A DNA stretch of 64,000 nucleotides from Heracleum sosnowskyi (taxonomy: Eukaryota; Streptophyta; Magnoliopsida; Apiales; Apiaceae). The stretch is from positions 51,003,133 through 51,067,132 of the forward strand of contig CM061238.1 of NCBI GenBank assembly GCA_030848705.1. The letters run 5' to 3'. Below the pieces are notes generated by a model. It did no database searches. It was not told where the DNA came from and worked only from the letters and a program-made list of their open reading frames with translations. This document shows positions 45,443 to 57,113 of the stretch, in pieces (the stretch's first letter is position 1; every line of letters starts with the position of its first letter). Both the position numbers and the translations under genes were made by a program.

Positions 45443-46447
45443 GGAGACAAAAGGAATCTTTGGTACTTGGATAGTGGTTGTTCAAGACACATGACTGGTG
45501 ATTCTACCCTGCTCACAGAGTTTCAGGAAAGAGCTGGCCCTTGTATTGCTTTTGGAGATGACAGCAAAGGCTACACAAAGGGATATGGCTTGATTTCAAA
45601 AGAGAATGTCATCATAGATGAGGTTGCATTGGTGGATGGTCTTAAGCACAACTTGCTTAGTATCAGCCAACTTTGTGACAAAGGATTTTTAGTTACTTTT
45701 TCTAGAGAAGCCTGTGTTGTTTCTAAAGGAGGAAACAACAATGTGGTAATGACTGGATTCAGAAGGGGGAATGTGTACATTGCTGACTTTAGTAGCACAA
45801 GTTCAGACACCATCACTTGTCTTTTCAGCAAGGCAAGCAAGGATGAAAGTTGGTTATGGCACAAGAAGTTATCCCATCTGAATTTCAAGGTTATGAATGA
45901 TTTGGTGAGGAAAGATCTTGCTAGAGGAATTCCACAGGTGGAGTTCTCCAAGGATGGTTTGTGTGATGCCTGTCAAAAGGGAAAACAGAAGAAGGCATCA
46001 TTCAAAAGCAAGACAGAGTCATCAATTGTCCAGCAGCTTGAATTGCTTCATATGGACCTATTTGGCCCTGTAAATGTTATGTCCATCTCAAAGAAGAAAT
46101 ACTGTCTTGTGATTGTTGATGATTTTTCTAGATTTACATGGACTTTCTTTTTGCACTCTAAAGATGAGGCAAGTGAAATCATTATCAATCACATCAAGAT
46201 GGTAAGCAATCATCCTGATTTCAAAGTAAGAAGGATTAGGAGTGACAATGGGACAGAATTCAAGAATTCAAGCATGAAGGTGTTCTGTGAAGAAAATGGT
46301 ATTTTGCATGAGTTTTCAGCAGCAAGAACACCACAGCAAAATGGTGTAGTTGAAAGGAAAAACAGAACACTTATTGAAGCTGCAAGGACAATGCTAGATG
46401 AATCAAAATGGTGTAGTGGATTCCTCCTTGAAGACTCTCTCTTCTAG
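45443..46447 (+). pseudogene. Copia D1 pol: protease and integrase core, then deletion
   Basis: Protease YLDSGCSRHMTG. Integrase zinc site HKKLSHLNF and CDACQKGK, catalytic motifs MDLFGPVN, RSDNGTEF and NGVVERKN, all present and open. At about 46405, after RTMLDESK, the sequence jumps into accessory-ORF sequence, giving a 14-codon foreign tail and a stop. All of RT, RNase H and the accessory 5' half are missing. The junction contains CAAAATGGTGTAGT, which also occurs upstream at 46338 in the integrase, so a template switch at short homology is likely. Confidence 0.88.
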
Positions 46448-48215
46448 AGTGGACAAGGTGGAAGCCACTCCATCACAGATGCAAAAGGAACAGGAGAAAC
46501 AAACTCAACTATTGGCCCAGCTAGTGGCAGCTCAAGGACTCCCAGCCATCTCTTTTGATGATAACAAAAAGGGGGAGAAATCTAAGGAGCTAGACATTCA
46601 GATTACCAAGGTTATGGTCCCAGCCATTTCCCTACCAAAGGAGCCATTAGCAATGGGGGAGCTTGGCAAGCAGCAAAAGGATGGTATTGACCTTATACAA
46701 GAAGCTTCTATGAGGATGAGACTTGCAGAACAAATCAAAGAACATTGGTCCAACATAGAAGCAAAGTTCAAGAAGATTACTGAAGATAAGGACTCAAATC
46801 CATCAACGGAACAGCCATCAACGAATGCCATGGCACTAGCATCAACGGAATGGGAGCCACAGACAAATTCTTTCTATCACCAAGAGCCCCTTCTACATGG
46901 AGTCACTCAAGGACCAAGGAAGGAAAAAGGACAAACTTCATGCATTAGGGATGTGGAACAAGCTACAATTCAAAGAAGCCTATCTCCCAAGTCCCCTGCT
47001 AAACCAAAGGGCAAAAACATAGCAAGGACTTTCTATCCTGCACCTTATCCAGATGAGCACAAGCTTCTTGGTCTACTCATCACAAAAAGCAAGGAAAGTA
47101 ATGATTATGAGATAAGGAAGCAAAGGGCAATTGTCTACAGGAATGGACAACAAATCTGTGTTTGGGCTGGTCATCCAAACTTTGCTGAAGCCAAGGCTGA
47201 GGAATCAGAAAGAGCAGCTATGCAAGCTCTTGCAGTAGCTCAAGCTCTAGATGAAGAAGAAAGGAAGCAAGAGGAAAGCACTAGAGAGGAAAGGAGTTCA
47301 AAGAAGAGCACAAGGCAACCCAAAGAGAGAGCTAGGAGAAACATAGACTTTGAGAGTGCTGATTCTCAGAGTACTGCATCAGACTCTTCTATACCTATTG
47401 CACCTCCAACAATTGCTAATCCAGTTTTTGAGGGAAAGTTGGCCTGTGATCCTGCACATCCTGTCAATTTTCATGATCAACCAATCATGCCAAAAGAGGA
47501 ACCAATTGATTTTGATGAGGCATACTTTCCAAAGTTCCTGTTAGAAAAGGACCAACCAATGAAGACAAAGAAGAGGCCTGTCAAAGCAAAGCCTGTTTTT
47601 GTGAGAAAGCCACAATCTCAAAAACCCCCTTCAAACCCAGAGGACTGCATGTACATTGCTGACATCAGGGAAGAATCCAGTCTACATCTTGACTTAGACA
47701 ACCTGGTGGAAGTAAGGGGAATTGCAGCTTCTCAAAAGTTGCCTGAAAGACTAGTGTTCACATTCAAGGGTGGTAGAGAACAAGTGTGGCCTCTCTACAG
47801 AATTTTAGGAGAAGACTATCAAACACTACTCTCAGTGTTTAGATGCTTGAAAAAGGACTTCGGTTTCACCAAAACAGCCAAGTCTGAGGTGGTCTCCAAA
47901 ATCTGTCAGTTAAAGGCTAGCTGGAACAAGCCTGAGGCTCTTCCAAGGATACTTAGAGTTCCCTCAACAGGAAAGAAAATCCATCTTCAACCTTATTGGA
48001 TGATGGAGTTTAAGGACAAGGACAATTGCAGAAGATTCTTCAGAATGGAAGACCAGCTGGAGAAGGCATCTAATCAAACTCTAAAGCTGATGCAATCCAA
48101 GCTTGGTGATCAAGATGAAGAGGAGAAAATCTTCTACAGAAGACTACAGGTCCAGATTGAGGAAAACAACTCCAAGAGAGGGAAGAAGACTATGCCACAA
48201 AGAAGTCACAGATGA
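46398..48215 (+). CDS. Accessory protein of copia D1, 3' part, 605 codons
   Basis: Open from a chance ATG at 46398 in a frame different from pol; real accessory sequence starts just inside. Residues 8-45 are helical (LSSRVDKVE, LLAQLVAAQ). DDNKKGEKS near 55 is encoded by the purine run and matches SDDVKRGE of B. Residues 130-155 (PSTEQPSTNAMALASTEW) are encoded by three D-family motifs. A middle segment (FYPAPYPDEHKLLGLL) is followed by charged helices (residues 270-320). The C-terminal domain (about 430-590: VFTFKGGREQVWPLYRI, then MMEFKDKDNCRRFFRMEDQL) corresponds to the C-terminal domain of B and C. Its own promoter and N-terminal domain are deleted, so whether it is expressed is open. Confidence 0.7.
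   Translation: MNQNGVVDSSLKTLSSRVDKVEATPSQMQKEQEKQTQLLAQLVAAQGLPAISFDDNKKGEKSKELDIQITKVMVPAISLPKEPLAMGELGKQQKDGIDLIQEASMRMRLAEQIKEHWSNIEAKFKKITEDKDSNPSTEQPSTNAMALASTEWEPQTNSFYHQEPLLHGVTQGPRKEKGQTSCIRDVEQATIQRSLSPKSPAKPKGKNIARTFYPAPYPDEHKLLGLLITKSKESNDYEIRKQRAIVYRNGQQICVWAGHPNFAEAKAEESERAAMQALAVAQALDEEERKQEESTREERSSKKSTRQPKERARRNIDFESADSQSTASDSSIPIAPPTIANPVFEGKLACDPAHPVNFHDQPIMPKEEPIDFDEAYFPKFLLEKDQPMKTKKRPVKAKPVFVRKPQSQKPPSNPEDCMYIADIREESSLHLDLDNLVEVRGIAASQKLPERLVFTFKGGREQVWPLYRILGEDYQTLLSVFRCLKKDFGFTKTAKSEVVSKICQLKASWNKPEALPRILRVPSTGKKIHLQPYWMMEFKDKDNCRRFFRMEDQLEKASNQTLKLMQSKLGDQDEEEKIFYRRLQVQIEENNSKRGKKTMPQRSHR
46564..46578 (+). other. PPT-like purine run in the D1 accessory ORF
   Basis: ATAACAAAAAGGGGGAGAAA, shared over 19 nt with the minus strand of copia E at 32696-32712 and similar to the 3' PPT at 48391. 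Confidence 0.45.
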
Positions 48216-48390
48216 AACATTTGCTCAGACTAGAGGAGCACTTGTGGGCATTAGTCTTGTAAGTCTTATATTTTGTCTATAAAGTTTTGAAGCTTAATAC
48301 ATTTTCTACTTTTGTAATTTATGATGTATCTGAGTGTTTTTGTTATCATCAAGTCTCTTGATTTATGGCTGTTATTCTATCAGTCATAAA

Positions 48391-48401
48391 TTGGGGGAGA
48401 T
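48391..48401 (+). other. Polypurine tract of D1
   Basis: TTGGGGGAGAT directly before the 3' LTR. Confidence 0.88.
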
Positions 48402-49422
48402 TGTTAGGAATATGTTGTTCTTGATGATAAGCATAAAACACTTAGTAGAATTTGTGTAAAGTCAATTTTGTAGCTGTCAACGAAATAGCATGCTTAGCAG
48501 TGTTTCGTTGACAGGAAGCTCATCAACGAAATGAGTGTTGTAGCAATTGCATTGTACAATACTTCACAGTATGATAGGCATTCTATTATATGTTTTAGAT
48601 AGGTTTTCTAAGTCATGTTGACTATGTACTAGATAGGCAAAATAGGTTGGTTAATTGTAAATATGTTATGCCTTGTAATTCTGCCTAAGTGAAGACATGT
48701 CAACGGTATGAAGATTACTCTGTCAACGGTATGGAGTTTACCCATCAACGAAACGAGGGAAACACCATCAACGGAATGAAGAATGAAGCTATCAACGAAA
48801 CACATCTCCTTGCTATCAACGAATCAATGTTGCTTTTTGAACAGTTGACAAAGTGATAGTGACAGTTTACTGAACAGATCTAAAAGGAGATATGGAAGTG
48901 TACTTTGCATTGGAAACCATCAAAGTGGTTACTGGAAATAAGGAAACATTCCAATTTCCAATAAGGCTCTTGGGAATGATTATAATGAGCATGAAGACAA
49001 AAGCAAAGATCTCCAAGGACCATTGGACAAAAGGAATGAAAAGCAAGCTACTGATGGTTACTTCTATTATTCTTTAGTTTAACCAAATGTAGAATTGTAA
49101 ACTTGGGATTTATAACCAAGTGTAGCAGTCACTTTAGAAAGAGAGAAGAAAAACAAATAGATTGTATTAGCTATTTTTGAGAGCATTCTTCTCTACAACA
49201 TTGTAACTGAGCAGCTGTGAACATTTGTATCACAGATTATTTCCGCAATAAAAACACTTCAGTTGGATCATCAAACAATCCAACTGAATTATTTATATCT
49301 TGTGTTTTTATTTATTCAGTTCAGTTTAATTTCATAAAGTGTTTAGTTTCAAGAAAATATCAAGAATTGTATTCAACCCCCCCCCCCCTTCTACAATTCT
49401 GTTAGGTCATTTGGGAATAACA
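48402..49422 (+). repeat. 3' LTR of copia D1
   Basis: 1021 bp, nearly identical to the 5' LTR (one substitution near 48735 and one C fewer in the C run). Confidence 0.95.
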
Positions 49423-49427
49423 AAAGT

Positions 49428-52263
49428 GTTATATACTCCTGATGGACTCTGTGATGCATGTCAGAAAGCAAAACAAAGAAGGACATCATTCTAGAGTAAA
49501 TCAGAATCCTCTATTGAAGAACCATATCACATGTTACATCTTGATCTATTTGGTCCAGTCAACATCATGTCCATCAGTAAGAAAAGGTACACTCTTGTAA
49601 TTGTTGATGAATATTCTAGATTCACCTGGGTGTATTTTCTGCACAGAAAAGATGAGACTCCTGAAGTTCTGTTGGATCATGTGAGAATGATTGAGACAAC
49701 CACAAAGTACAAAGTCAAGATACTGAGAAGTGATAATGGTACTGAATTTAAGAATTCAAAGATGGAAGAGTTCTGCAAATACAAAGGAATCATTCAACAA
49801 TTCTCTGCTCCTGGCACACCTCAGCAAAATGGAGTAGTTGAAAGGAAAAATAGAACTCTTATTGAAGCTGGCAGAACTATGTTGGAAGAAGCAAAATTAC
49901 CTACATATTTCTGGGCAGAAGCAGTCAACACAGCATGCTACACTCAAAATCTCACATTAATAAACAGGCATGGTGTTACTTCTTATCAGTCACTCAAGGA
50001 GAAGAAACCAAGTCTGAAGCATTTGCATATTTTTGGCTGTAAATGTTTTGTTCTCAGAACTCATCCTGAACAGCTAGGGAAATTTGAAACAAAGGCTGAT
50101 GAAGGAATGTTCATAGGCTATCCTGCATCAAGAGCTTTCAGAGTTTTTAATTTGAGGACAAGGACTGTCATGGAATCAATAAATGTATCTTTTGATGACA
50201 AGAAGATAGGTGGAATCAATGAAGACTCTCATGATAGATTGATTTTTGAAAATGAAGCTACCAAGGAACCTGAAGAAAGTGAATCAGATCTTGTCAATAC
50301 ATCAGATCCTGATGGGTCACCACATCCTGATGTCACACCAGATGCTGATGGTGCAAATGCTGATGATGCAATCAATAGTGATACTTCTAGTAGTGCTAAT
50401 GTTGAGGGGGAGCAACATCATTCTACTACAAGTTCAGAGTCAACTCAATCATCAGGACAGAATTCTACAGATACTGATTCAAGTGATGATCCTGATAACT
50501 TATCAGGAGGAAATATCAATAATTCAGGGGGAGCTTCAAGACAAGCAAGTTCTTCAAATCAAGATAACACCAATCCAGGGAGAGCATCTACTTCAAGAAA
50601 CAATTTAACACCAGCAAGGAAATGGACTGCAAGTCATACTCCTGATTTGATCATTGGGGATCCTGATGCAGGTGTTCAAACAAGAAGTGCAACTCAGAAT
50701 GAATGTCTATACAATAACTTTCTATCCAAGGAGGAGCCAAAGAAAGTTGAAGATGCATTTAAAGATGCTTATTGGGTTACTGCAATGCAAGAGGAACTGA
50801 ATGAATTTGAAAGAAATGAAGTCTGGAAACTGGTACCAAGACCAAAGAATAGATCAATTGTTGGTACAAAGTGGATTTTCAAGAACAAGACTGATTCTGA
50901 TGGAGTATTAATCAGAAACAAAGCAAGACTAGTTGCAAAGGGGTATTCTCAACAAGAGGGAATTGGTTATGATGAAACGTTTGCTCCTGTTGCAAGACTA
51001 GAAGCCATCAGGATATTTCTTGCTTATGCAGCACATAAGAAATTCAAGGTTTTCCAGATGGATGTTAAAAGTGCTTTCTTAAATGGAGAACTGGAGGAAG
51101 AAGTCTATGTTGAGCAACCTCCTGGTTTCATTGATCCTAACTATCCAGATCATGTCTACAGATTGGATAAGGCACTTTATGGACTAAAGCAAGCTCCAAG
51201 AGCATGGTATGAAACTTTAGCTCTATTCTTACTGGAAAGTGGATTCAAAAGAGGTGCTATTGATAAAACTCTATTTTATTTGAATCATGGTAAGGACTTG
51301 TTGTTAGTTCAGATTTATGTTGATGATATCATTTTTGGGTCAACAAACAATAAGCTTTGTGAAAAGTTTTCCAAGCTTATGCAGTCAAGATATCAAATGA
51401 GCATGATGGGAGAAATGAGTTACTTTCTTGGTCTTCAAGTTAAACAGACTGATGAAGGGATTTTTATCAATCAGTCTAAATATACAAGGAATTTATTGAC
51501 AAGGTTTAACATGCAAGATAGTTCTCCTGCTACAACTCCCATAGCTACAGCTACCAAACTTGATCCTGATCAAGGTGCTGAGGTAGATGTAACTCACTAC
51601 AGAGGAATGATTGGCTCTTTATTGTATCTCACTGCAAGTAGACCAGATATCATGTTTGCAACCTGTCTGTGTGCAAGATTTCAAGCAAAACCTAGAGAAC
51701 CCCATCTGATTGCAGTCAAAAGAATTTTCAGATATCTAAAAGGCACTTCTTCTCTTGGCCTTTGGTATGCAAGGGAATCAGATTTTGGGTTGTGTGGTTA
51801 TTCAGATGCTGATTTTGCAGGATGCAAAATAGACAGGAAAAGTACTTCAGGAAGCTGTCAGATTTTGGGTTGAAGACTAGTTTCATGGTTCAGTAAAAAG
51901 CAAAAATCCATTTCCACTTTAACTGCAGAAGCTGAGTACATTGCTGCAGGAAGTTGTTGTGCTCAGATAATGTGGATGAGAAATCAGTTGTTAGATTATG
52001 GCCTGTCATACTCAAAAATCCCTATCTATTGTGATAACCAAAGTGCTATTGCAATGACAGGAAATCCAGTTCAACATTCTCTTACTAAACACATCAGTAT
52101 TCGATATCACTTCATAAGAGAACAAGTTCTGGAAGGAACAATTGAACTTAACTTTGTTCCTACTGATCAACAACTAGCTGATATATTCACCAAGCCACTA
52201 CCTGAAGCTACTTTCAATAAATTGGTGAATGAAATTGGAATGATGAACTTTGAGAATTTCTGA
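49428..52263 (+). pseudogene. Copia C pol, integrase to RNase H
   Basis: Continues after D1 with CDACQKAK, a TAG at 49492 (in a usual Lys/Ser position), then open: LDLFGPVN, RSDNGTEF and NGVVERKN, an acidic linker of about 120 residues (50240-50640) rich in CCTGAT-encoded residues and holding two GGGGGAG runs (50405, 50526), RT with TKWIFKNK, FAPVARLEAIR and YVDD (51327), RNase H with a TGA at 51871 where LGDRLVSW is expected, and an end FTKPLPEATFNKLVNEIGM. Two nonsense positions in pol, otherwise complete. Confidence 0.9.
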
Positions 52264-52752
52264 GGAAAGCTACAGAGAGGAAATCCTGATAACTGTCAAA
52301 TCCTGATGGTTATTCAGAAAGGTATGTTTTCTTTGATCAAATCCTGATAGGATGCAATCATGACAGGAAGTCAACTGGTCAAATCCTGATGCTCAGATAT
52401 TGAAGCTGGTATGAAAACCAGAAGTTCTAAGGCAATTTGTCAACAACACTCCTGGTAAACTCTGACAAATAAGATCATTACTTAGTCTTTGATTAAGTTA
52501 TTAAGTCTTAATTTTCAATTACAATTATATTTTTGTCAGCGATTACTATTCGTTACATTATGTATCAAATGCAGTGTTACTAACAAATTGTGCAGGAAGA
52601 GTAAGAAGGACAAGAATAATTGAGCAAATTGATAGTTTTCATTAAATCTTGAAGATTCTTTACAAATGAAAATGGAAATTACATATTGTTTTCCTAGTCT
52701 ACTTTTCTACTCAGGAACACGTGCCCTGCAGATAAGCATGAACACTCCATCC
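52264..52752. other. Non-coding spacer of copia C, motif-rich
   Basis: No sense gene. Four AATCCTGAT-type motifs lie in the first 130 bp (52285, 52302, 52341, 52382). Confidence 0.65.
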
Positions 52753-53148
52753 TTAAGAGACAAGAAGAGGAGCTGATTCACTTGAAGGCGGATCGTCACC
52801 GTGCCCACCGGGACTCTTTCGTGCCTCCAACTTGCATGACATACAAGCATTACGAATTCTCTTCTTTCTTTTCTCAAGCTCTCGGACGAGCTCTTCATCA
52901 TCTTCATCCTCATCCTCTTCATCATCCTCATCCTCTTCATAGATGAGGTTATCAAGCGGATTCCAGTCCGGATTGGCTTGCAGGAAGTTGTTCCAAACCA
53001 CATCAAACATTGCGTTAACAAACGCTTCATGTTCCTGAGGGTCAGGAACTGGTTGTGGCTCAATGTCAGCAAGAGCCTCTTCCATCTCTTGCCATATGAT
53101 ATCGAGCTCAGCATCAGGTATGTTGTTTTGTTGTTGACTGGCAGCCAT
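52753..53148 (-). CDS. Antisense ORF of copia C, 131 aa
   Basis: ATG at 53148, opposite to the element's own direction: MAASQQQNNIPDAELDIIWQ, an acidic middle with a run of E/D (53-80 codons in), a basic helix (LVRELEKRKKRIRNACMSC) and a Ser/Pro-rich end. The frame is free of stops although neighbouring sense frames are broken. A TATA box and leader-like sequence lie upstream. I do not recognise it. It may be a small independent gene of the element or captured sequence. Confidence 0.5.
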   Translation of the reverse strand: MAASQQQNNIPDAELDIIWQEMEEALADIEPQPVPDPQEHEAFVNAMFDVVWNNFLQANPDWNPLDNLIYEEDEDDEEDEDEDDEELVRELEKRKKRIRNACMSCKLEARKSPGGHGDDPPSSESAPLLVS

Positions 53149-53236
53149 TGAAAAACAAAGAAGGTGAAAGGTTTTCGTAAGTTTTTCTCTGGAGAGGGTT
53201 TGTGTTTTAATGGTTACATGGGTATTATGCTATTTG

Positions 53237-53244
53237 TTTTTATA
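53237..53244 (-). promoter_or_regulatory. Putative TATA box of the antisense ORF
   Basis: The minus strand reads ATTATAAAAACAAATA about 90 nt upstream of the ATG at 53148. The 267-bp gap to the accessory ORF at 53416 would hold a divergent promoter. Confidence 0.45.
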
Positions 53245-53415
53245 ATCATTTTAAAAAAACAGCACTTATCAGGATTATCAAAATAAATTTTGTTTTCTTA
53301 AATAAAATTTTATTTTACTTCATTTTAAATATTTTTTTTCAATCCTGATAAGGCAAATGGTTTCATAGGAAATGCTTTTATTCCTGATGAGGTTAGGTTT
53401 TTCTTACATAGGAAA

Positions 53416-56400
53416 ATGCCTACTCGTTATGGTTTAATTTCTAATGCTATGGGGCAAGGCCAATCACACCTTGTTCCTAACCCAAGCATTCATCCTAAAC
53501 AGTTTAAACAGTCAACTGCCACCTCTAATGTCTCTCAAAAGACTTTAGTTGTAAAAGCAAAGAAGTCAGCTAGAACTGATATGTCAGGAAGGCAATCAGG
53601 TTCAAAGGATTTTTCCTCTACACCTATCACTAAAAAGAAGTTACAAGGGGGTGTACAAGGGGTCCTGGTGAAGAAAGCTGCAAAGGGAGGTGAGGCTGTT
53701 TCTGTTAAAAGAAAATTAGTTCTCAGGGATGAGACTGATTCAGAGGATGATTTACCTATATCGTCTGTGATGAATATGAATAAGGAAGTTGCTGATATTG
53801 CTACTGCAGTTGGGGTTCCATTGTCTACACCACAGAAGAAAAGGAAGTTATCAAAAAGCAGGTATCATATTCCTTTAGAAAAGAAGCAGGATACTGATGT
53901 ACATGACACTTCTATTCTGAATGAGCAATCAGTTTCAACTGCTCAAGCAAATCCTGATGTTAGTATTCCTGATACTGCACCAAGTCAAGTGGTTAATATT
54001 TCAGACTCTCCAGCACATGACTCTCCAACAAAAAGACATGTTGATGTTTCATGGGAGAAGTATGGTGCTGCTGCTTCCAATCTTGGGATAAAACATCCAA
54101 TGGAAAAGCTAAGGAAGGCAGAAGAGTTAGTCTATCAGAGACAAAAGAAACTGAAAGGATCAAGCCCACAAGAACCTGAATCTCAAAGTGGTTCAGCAGC
54201 TCTTTCTGATGATCCAGCCACACAAGAACCACTCAATCAAAGTTTGAGTGAAGGCTTAGCTAGTGGAATGGTCCCACAAGAACCATTTTCTCAAAGGGAG
54301 AATGCAGACATCGACATTCTAGCTACACAAGAACCATCTTCTCAAAGTGAAGATGCAGGCCAAGCTACAGTTTCTGAGAAATTTCCTGACAATGCTCAAG
54401 GGATTTCTGGTGCAGATGAAGTTCAAAGATTGGTCGAGGACACTGTCAATGAGGGAAGCACACAAGAACCTTTGACTCAAAGTGTTGAAGAAGCTTCTGA
54501 ACCTCAAGCTCCACAAGAACCATTGGTAGCAAATACTGATGCAAGCATATCAAATCATGACGGTGTTCATCCTGACGCTAGTGGTGCTCCTGATGTTGAA
54601 CCTATCCTGATACAGCCACTTCGTTCAAGACCAATGGATCATCCTATCACAGATTCACAGGATAAAATGAAAGGTATAGCTATTCCTGATCCTGATGATA
54701 CTCATAGTACTGATGATGATGACTCTGATGATAGTGATGATGATGAGAATCGAAAAGAGAAGGAACAGCTTGCTACAGCACTCAAAATTAGTCTTGGAAC
54801 TAATTTTGGTTCATCAAGTACATATATGGCTGGCAAAGCTTCCACTGGGAAAGATCAGAGACAAGATTTTTATATTCCTTCCTTTAATCCTGCTGAGGCA
54901 CTTAGACAGAATGAATGGAACAATTCATGGCACAGATCTGCTGAATCTGTAAGTTATTCTTCTGCTTTGGAACATGCCTATGATGCAGTGAAATCTATAG
55001 AGAATCAAGACTTGAAGAATCATCTGAAGGCTACAACTCTGTTATCCAAAAGTCTAAAAAGTGAGATTGATTCTATCAAGAACTCAACTGAGTTGGTGAG
55101 GAATGATATTTCTCAAAATTTTACAAAGGTGCCTACTGCTTTTCAGCTAAGGGTAGTAGAATCCCAAGTGAAATCTGTTATTTCTGAACAAACCTCTATC
55201 AACAGAAGGATTGATTCTCTGGATACCAAGGTAACTGACATTCAAGCCTCTCTTTCCTTAATTTTGAATTTATTGTCAAATCCTGATGTCAAAAAGAGGG
55301 AGAAGGTTAGTCAGACAAAATGCACACCTGATCTAGTATTAAGGAATAATGATGATGATACTGGAGATGATGGTAGTGACAAAGTGATACAAGGAGAAAC
55401 CTCTGATGCTGCTGTTATGAAGTCTACAATTCAAACTTCACAAAGTCAAACAACGCAGTCAACTCATGTTTCTGATTCTGGAGTTAAGACAGTAAGAACG
55501 TTGGTGCAATCTCAGATCCTGACGGAAGAACAAATCCTGACACCTGGTCATGGACATATTCTTGCTACAATTCCTGAAGGTGATGAAGATATTTTTATTG
55601 ATAATCCTGAAGATGCATCAAATTTATTCCAAAAGTTTTCTACAAAAGATGGAAGAATTGTTACTCTATATCACACTGATAAAAGAGTTTAACAATTATA
55701 TGCAAGAAAAGCACTCTCTACAGCAAGTGAAGAATATCATGATCTCTCACATGAAGAATTCTTAAGACAACAGAGAGAAATGATGGAAAGCTTTAATAAT
55801 CCTGCTCCTGCTAGAGGTAGAGGAGGCAGAGGTAGGAGAGGAGCTAGAAGAAGTAGAAGAGGTTCTTCAACTCAAACAATACCTAGACATATAAGGTCTC
55901 GAGGGTTAAGAATTGAAGAAATTCCTGAACCTATTCAAACTCTAGTAGTTCCTGACAGATCTACTTTTGGTGATGATGGAAATATTGAAGAAGGAAGTAG
56001 ATGAAGAAGAAGAAGCCAGAAGAAGTGAAATTACAAGATCAACAAATAGAGATTTCAATCTCTATGTACAAAGGCTTAAACTCTCAAACAGAAGAAAGTG
56101 GAGGAACTCAAGCAGACAAGAATCTTCACTGGAAAGAAGCTATGCCTTTGAAAAGGAAAAGGATAAGAAGTGGAAACATATTAGTACACTAAGTTGTGAT
56201 ACACTTATCAATTTTCAGTCTGGAGGAATTATTTCAAACGCTTCAAGTGTTGTTGATTTATCTGGGATGGTTAGATCAAAAGCACTCTGGTTAAAGATGT
56301 TTTCAAATCTGAAGCAATTGACAAGTAATTCAAGAGGAGGTATTGGACACAGGGATGCTGAATATATAAATATGTCATATGTTGACCCTTACTCCTTAAC

Positions 56401-57004
56401 TTAAATTGGAGGTACTTTAACTTCTGAAAACCTGAACAATTTACTAGCTGTTGATATTGTTATAGATTGTCATGATGGTTTTGACAAGAAAGAAAAGCTT
56501 ATGTACTTCATGAAAGATGGTAGTGTGAAGATTTTACCTATTCAAGATCTGCTGATGAAAACTACACAGGAACTGAAATATGTTCATTATCTTTTGAGAT
56601 CGAAGAATCAAATGTGCAAGGAATGGAGTGACATGATTTTGTCAACAATAAGAAGAAGACTGGATGGAAACAGTAATTTCAATGGTAATTATACTCCCAT
56701 GTACTTAAATCAAAGAGGTTAGGATGTGGAAATGCAAAGGGGTACTGCTGTTAAAGAAGTAACTTTTGGCATGACTCAACTTACTCTCAATCCTGATGGG
56801 AAGGCAATTGCTTATCTTTTGCTTGAAGAGCATAGTCTTCAGAAAAGCTCCATATTGAATCTCAGAGCAGCTATCTACCAGATTAATGAGGAAGATGAAG
56901 AACTCAGAAATCTTAAGGAAAGACTGATTCAAATTCTTGAAGAAAAAGAAGAAAATTTGTTATCCAACTTCTTGAAGATGAATCTGTTCTATCAAAGAAT
57001 TTAA
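53416..57004 (+). pseudogene. Accessory ORF of copia C, broken
   Basis: Open from ATG at 53416 (the frame is already open from about 53330) to TAA at 55690; same frame to TGA near 56004; a frameshift near 55990; TAA at 56402 and TAG at 56720 before the end at 57004. The N-terminal domain of A and B is absent. Basic KKRKLSKSR lies near residue 140. A six-fold T/PQEPxxQS repeat lies at 54170-54530. A helical region (residues 490-640) ends in NPDVKKREK, the counterpart of SDDVKRGE in B. An RGG/RR stretch follows (55800-55890). The C-terminal domain (56490-57004: YFMKDGSVKILPI, ILNLRAAIYQINEED) aligns with B. AATCCTGAT motifs occur throughout. Confidence 0.75.
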
Positions 57005-57101
57005 ACAGATAAGTTGTTGTTGCAGATTCTCTACATTTTGTATATATGTTTTTGACATCATTGAATCTTAGGAATCTATACTTTATTTCACAAAGTATGA
57101 G

Positions 57102-57113
57102 ATTGGGGGAGAT
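57102..57113 (+). other. Polypurine tract of C
   Basis: ATTGGGGGAGAT directly before TGTTAGATCAG of the 3' LTR. Confidence 0.88.

Larger units (their letters stand above)
41863..49422 (+). mobile_element. Copia element D1, pol-deleted
   Basis: LTRs 41863-42884 and 48402-49422 with duplication aaagt (41858-41862, 49423-49427). By eye the LTRs differ by one substitution and one C in the C run, so the insertion is very recent. Gag and protease are intact, but pol stops inside integrase and is fused to the 3' half of an accessory ORF. It needs RT and RNase H from elsewhere, so it moved in trans. Confidence 0.95.
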
